A DNA stretch of 64,000 nt from Linum tenue (Eukaryota; Streptophyta; Magnoliopsida; Malpighiales; Linaceae). The stretch is taken from contig CAMGYJ010000011.1 in assembly GCA_946122785.1 (NCBI GenBank), positions 6,510,001 through 6,574,000 on the forward strand, in the 5' to 3' direction. Position 1 is the first letter of the stretch. Each line of letters starts with the position of its first letter. Position numbers and translations under genes: made by a program. The notes beneath the pieces were generated by a model, which had not been told where the DNA came from, did not search any database, and worked only from the letters and a program-made list of their open reading frames with translations. Positions 60,691 through 64,000 of the stretch are shown one piece after another.

Positions 60691-62443
60691 TAGATAGATA
60701 GGTGATGCTGATAGTGACACTACTTCTCGAGACATGTCAAACTGTCCTAATTGTTACAAATTAGTCACAACATTACAATATGTCATAGCTTATCCTAATA
60801 ATAACATTTTTTTCTAAGGATATGTCAATGTGTCGTCATAATTAAAATTTGATACAAATAATGACATTTCTCGGGACATTCTAAAGTGTCATAGTTGATA
60901 CAAATGAAGACAATATTTCTCGGGAAAAATAACAAATCCATTATACCTACATGGTTCTTCAACGTCCAGGACTGCTACTTGTAGGAGGAAATTGCTGACC
61001 AAGGACTGTTAAAATTGGGGTTAATAATATGCTAAACTTATTAGGCATAATGTAGGAACCAGTCCCCCTGAATAATTCAGAAGAGATGCAGGGAGCAATT
61101 AGGGAAAACATTAACGTCGGCAAGCATGCACTAATTCCGCAAAGACCACCAGCGTCTACAGCGGCTCGACACCTCATCGGCAGAACCCTTTTGTCCTTTG
61201 GCTAAAAACACTGAAACATGAAAGATCTCACTTTAGATCTCCTTGTCAGGAAGGTAAAGGCAGGTGTCGAAACGCCATTACAGTACAGATATATAGAAAC
61301 CCCAGAAAAGAGGCCCTATCATTTCTAGCTAGCTACCCTTATAAACTCTCCCTCCACCCAAAAAACCAAAAGATAAAACAAGTTTCACCCCGTTTCATAA
61401 TTGGTGTGTATTTGGATCCAATTTTCAGGAATCAGTTGATTCCAATAACTCAAGTTGTTGAGAGAGGTTCAATTGTGATTAATTTACCATGGGGACTACT
61501 GGGATTCGAATAGGAGATCTCTCGATCACATAAAACTTTAATACTATGTCAAGAACCAATTGATCTCAATAACTCGAGTTGTTGGAAGATGTTCAATCGT
61601 GTTTCATATACCATTTACTAACACCAATTACCCTATGCATATATGCCTCATGCTGATTGCTGTGAGAGGGGACAATAGAGCCCTTATTTGTGGTACACCA
61701 CTGGCCGTATCAAGGGGGAAAAAGGGAAGGAGATGCGTATCAAACCCTAGATTGGAAATCATATATTTTAGTGTTTTCTCCATAACAATTCACCAATCTT
61801 CCATCCTCTCATAATCTCGCCCATGGAATCATTGCTGCTGGTTTTGTCAATTTCTTCTAGGCAGTTTATATTTTTTTATTATTTTGTTGTAACGGATCGG
61901 GGAAATTGACAATGAAAGAAAGCAAAATATATATAGATTTTTCGTTGTTTATTAAGATGAAGAGTTTTAGCTAACCCACGGGGCAGGAGTGACCGGTTTC
62001 GGTATATTTGAGTAGATACAGATTACAGAAATTGAGAAGACATTTATAGCACATGCTCCAGATGGTCTAACCCTAGCTCGTTTAACATGGAAAGGAAAAT
62101 GTTACAGACCGAACCCAAAGGTAAAACAAATAATGTGTATAAGCACCCATACATCGTGGATTTAGGCGTTGCCCCGAACCCTCAAATCAGGCGCTTCGAC
62201 GGAAGATAATTTCTCTTCAAGTGGACGGTAGATAATCTGTCTTCAAGTCATATCAACCGTTTTTCTCATCGAAGGAGGATGGAGGATCTATGTATGTAGC
62301 GGCCTGCAAGAAATGGGGCAAAAAATTCATTAGATACAATATGCTTTAGTATGATCCTTCAAGTTTAGTACCCATACTTTTATCGGTGCTAGATGTACAT
62401 AAGAACCCAATCAACTCAAAGTCTATTAAGTATATAGACTTTA
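60691..62443. other. Intergenic with diverged direct repeats
   Basis: GATAGATAGATAGG microsatellite next to the Helitron. The phrase CAATAACTC-AGTTGTTG with flanks occurs at about 61431-61480 and again at 61558-61602, a diverged direct repeat of a common plant family. A relative of the 58.7-kb repeat is at 61890-62080. No gene supported. Confidence 0.4.
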
Positions 62444-62929
62444 GAGGTCGTTTGCTTGTAGGATTTTAAAACATGAAGGATTTAGGTAAAACCTTGGATT
62501 TTATGATTGAAGGATTATGTGGGATTTTGTCACTTTGGATTTGTGTAGGATTTTAAGTTCTTGTTTGTTTGTTGGATTTCATATTGGACTTTTGTCCTTG
62601 GGATTTATTAATTATAGGATGAATTTACAATTGTATCCTTAATGATTTGTGACATTAAGGTTCCATACAGGAAAATTGGAAAGAGATAAGGATAGACTTG
62701 TCATTTATCATAATGGATTTTAACCTCCCACAAAATACCAACCAAATGTGTAAGATTTTATAATTCGTGGACCCCACGGATTTTGACCCCAAAATAATCC
62801 CACATGCGTGGGCCACAGACCAATAATCCAACATCACTTTAACAACAAACATGGACTTTGTGCATAATCCAATAGATGTGGGATTTTGGATCAAAATCCT
62901 TGATGAAAATCCTACAAGCAAACGACCTC
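62444..62929. mobile_element. Tourist-like (PIF/Harbinger) MITE, 486 bp, TSD TTA
   Basis: The ends GAGGTCGTTTGCTTGTAGGA and TCCTACAAGCAAACGACCTC are perfect inverted repeats, extending about 24 bp. TTA flanks both sides (62441-62443 and 62930-62932), the standard TSD of this superfamily. Interior without coding potential. Confidence 0.93.
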
Positions 62930-63265
62930 TTAGTATTATTAATTTTTATATACGCTGTCAACTTAACTCTGGCTAAACCACTGCAACCAACCATTGAACT
63001 TGACTTTTCTTTAGTAATTCATGGGAACATAAACCAATAGTCAATCACCTCATGGTCATGGAGCTGTTTGTCTGCTCCAATCAAAACCCTAGGCATTGAA
63101 GTCGAGGGGAATAATGGCAATGGGAGATGCTGAAAATGATAGAGGCAAAGACCCAACATTGAACATACAGTGGTGTGAGATTCTTGGCATGCCATCATGG
63201 AAATGGTGGATCGTGGCACCGAAGCACTTGTTGTTGGCTCTGCTGTATTGTAGTGGGTATCCACA
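62930..63265. other. Short intergenic stretch, no gene seen
   Basis: Open frames on both strands around 63020-63265 lack motifs and overlap each other, so neither is supported. Confidence 0.4.
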
Positions 63266-64000
63266 CACTACAAAAAAAAGCCCCTATACCAAGGGTTATG
63301 TAGCAAGGGTTTAACAAACCCCTACTAAAATTTTCGGAACATATTCTAACGGCGGTTTACACCGAGGGTTTAGAAACCCTTGCTACCGCCCAACTCTGTT
63401 TCAATAACCAAACTGGGAAACTTATTCCAATCACTCCGCTTCTCTATTTCAAGCTCAGTATTGTCACTGAGATCCGCCCACCCCCGCCACATCACTCCTT
63501 CGAGTAAATCACTAAACGAATTCAAAAAAAAAAAAAATACGAGTTCTCCGTTCTCTCCCTCACCCCAAGCGATTCTTCAGTCTCTCGTTCACTCCGAGCA
63601 GCGGTTCTCCGATCTCGTTAACTCCGATCAGCGCCCAATCTCTTGGTCTCTCCAGCGGCGCCCGATCTCTCGTTCACTCCGTGCCGTGCCCAATCTCTCG
63701 TTCTCTCCGGGCGATGGTAGATCTCTCGTTCACTCCGAGCGGCGCCCGATATCTGCGATCTCTCATCCATTCCAAGCAGCGCGATTCCCTGATCTCTCTC
63801 TTCGATCCCTATCTCAGGCTACAAGGTTATATCTCTCTTCGATCCCTTTCTCGTTCTGGATATAGATAGGTTTTAGGTTTCATTTTTGTTTTGCACCGAC
63901 TCTATCTTATTTGTTCTTGTTGTTAATTTGGTTTTGAGAAGGTTCGCATGCAATGTCCCTGAGTTTTAGGTTGCTAAGGTTGTCTGGATGCATGGAGTTT
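63266..64000. mobile_element. Terminal part of a CACTA (En/Spm) element, runs off the window
   Basis: CACTACAAAAAAAAG is the canonical plant CACTA terminus. It is followed by subterminal repeats such as AGCAAGGGTTTA, AAACCC and GAGGGTTTAGAAACCC in both orientations (63280-63390). Beyond 63540 a CT-rich region repeats CTCTCGTTCACTCCGAGC-like units. The other terminus and any transposase lie outside, so autonomy is unknown. Confidence 0.8.

Overview
The window is nuclear DNA of a flowering plant, most likely a eudicot. It has spliced GT-AG genes with AT-rich introns, plant gene families, and dense plant-type transposable elements (hAT, Tourist, Mutator-like, Helitron, CACTA and copia-type LTR elements). 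Nothing fixes the species. All products come from reading exons and motifs by eye; no database search was run.

Layout. 1-12.3 kb is the gene-rich part. An NDR-type AGC protein kinase (2202-6340, 12 exons, 517 aa) and a COR27/COR28-like cold and clock gene (10492-12313, 5 exons, 239 aa) both read cleanly on the + strand. Between them lies a 718-bp duplication involving a small hAT element. From 13 to 19.6 kb there is a run of short non-autonomous elements, many with exact target-site duplications (TSDs). A COQ10-like gene (20098-23107, 4 exons, 248 aa) follows. From 25 to 28.4 kb there is more hAT material and a 51-bp palindromic tandem array.

28.4-38.0 kb is a nested stack. One hAT-like element (28394-38032) is split by a 7.9-kb copia-type LTR element (28685-36559; LTRs of 1651 and 1652 bp, TSD TTATT). 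That element has a gag with a single in-frame stop and no recognisable pol. The right arm of the host element is split again by a second small element (36720-37955), which itself contains a third hAT (36992-37707).

38427-57236 is the main feature: an 18.8-kb Mutator-like element (MULE) with equal 757-bp terminal inverted repeats (TIRs) and (AT)n on both flanks. On the minus strand it carries an uninterrupted 7-exon MuDR/FAR1-type transposase (931 aa, D-D-E residues present) and an uninterrupted 10-exon Ulp1-like (C48) cysteine protease (389 aa, His-Asp-Gln-Cys all present). The protease's first exon and start codon lie inside the TIR, so the same promoter and first exon also exist at the left end, facing inward. 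The rest of the element holds unrecognised exon-like blocks, one tandemly duplicated, and a hAT insertion.

57.2-64 kb holds a broken cactin gene fragment interrupted by a 185-bp hAT element, a complete-looking 1.47-kb non-autonomous Helitron, a Tourist-like MITE, and the start of a CACTA element that runs off the window.

Genes working together. The three host genes are unrelated functionally: kinase signalling, evening/cold regulation and ubiquinone function. The MULE is the one coherent multi-gene unit: transposase, TIRs and a carried SUMO-protease-like gene using a TIR promoter. Ulp1-like genes in MULEs are a known theme (Kaonashi-type elements), so the novelty here is the apparent intactness and the TIR-encoded first exon.
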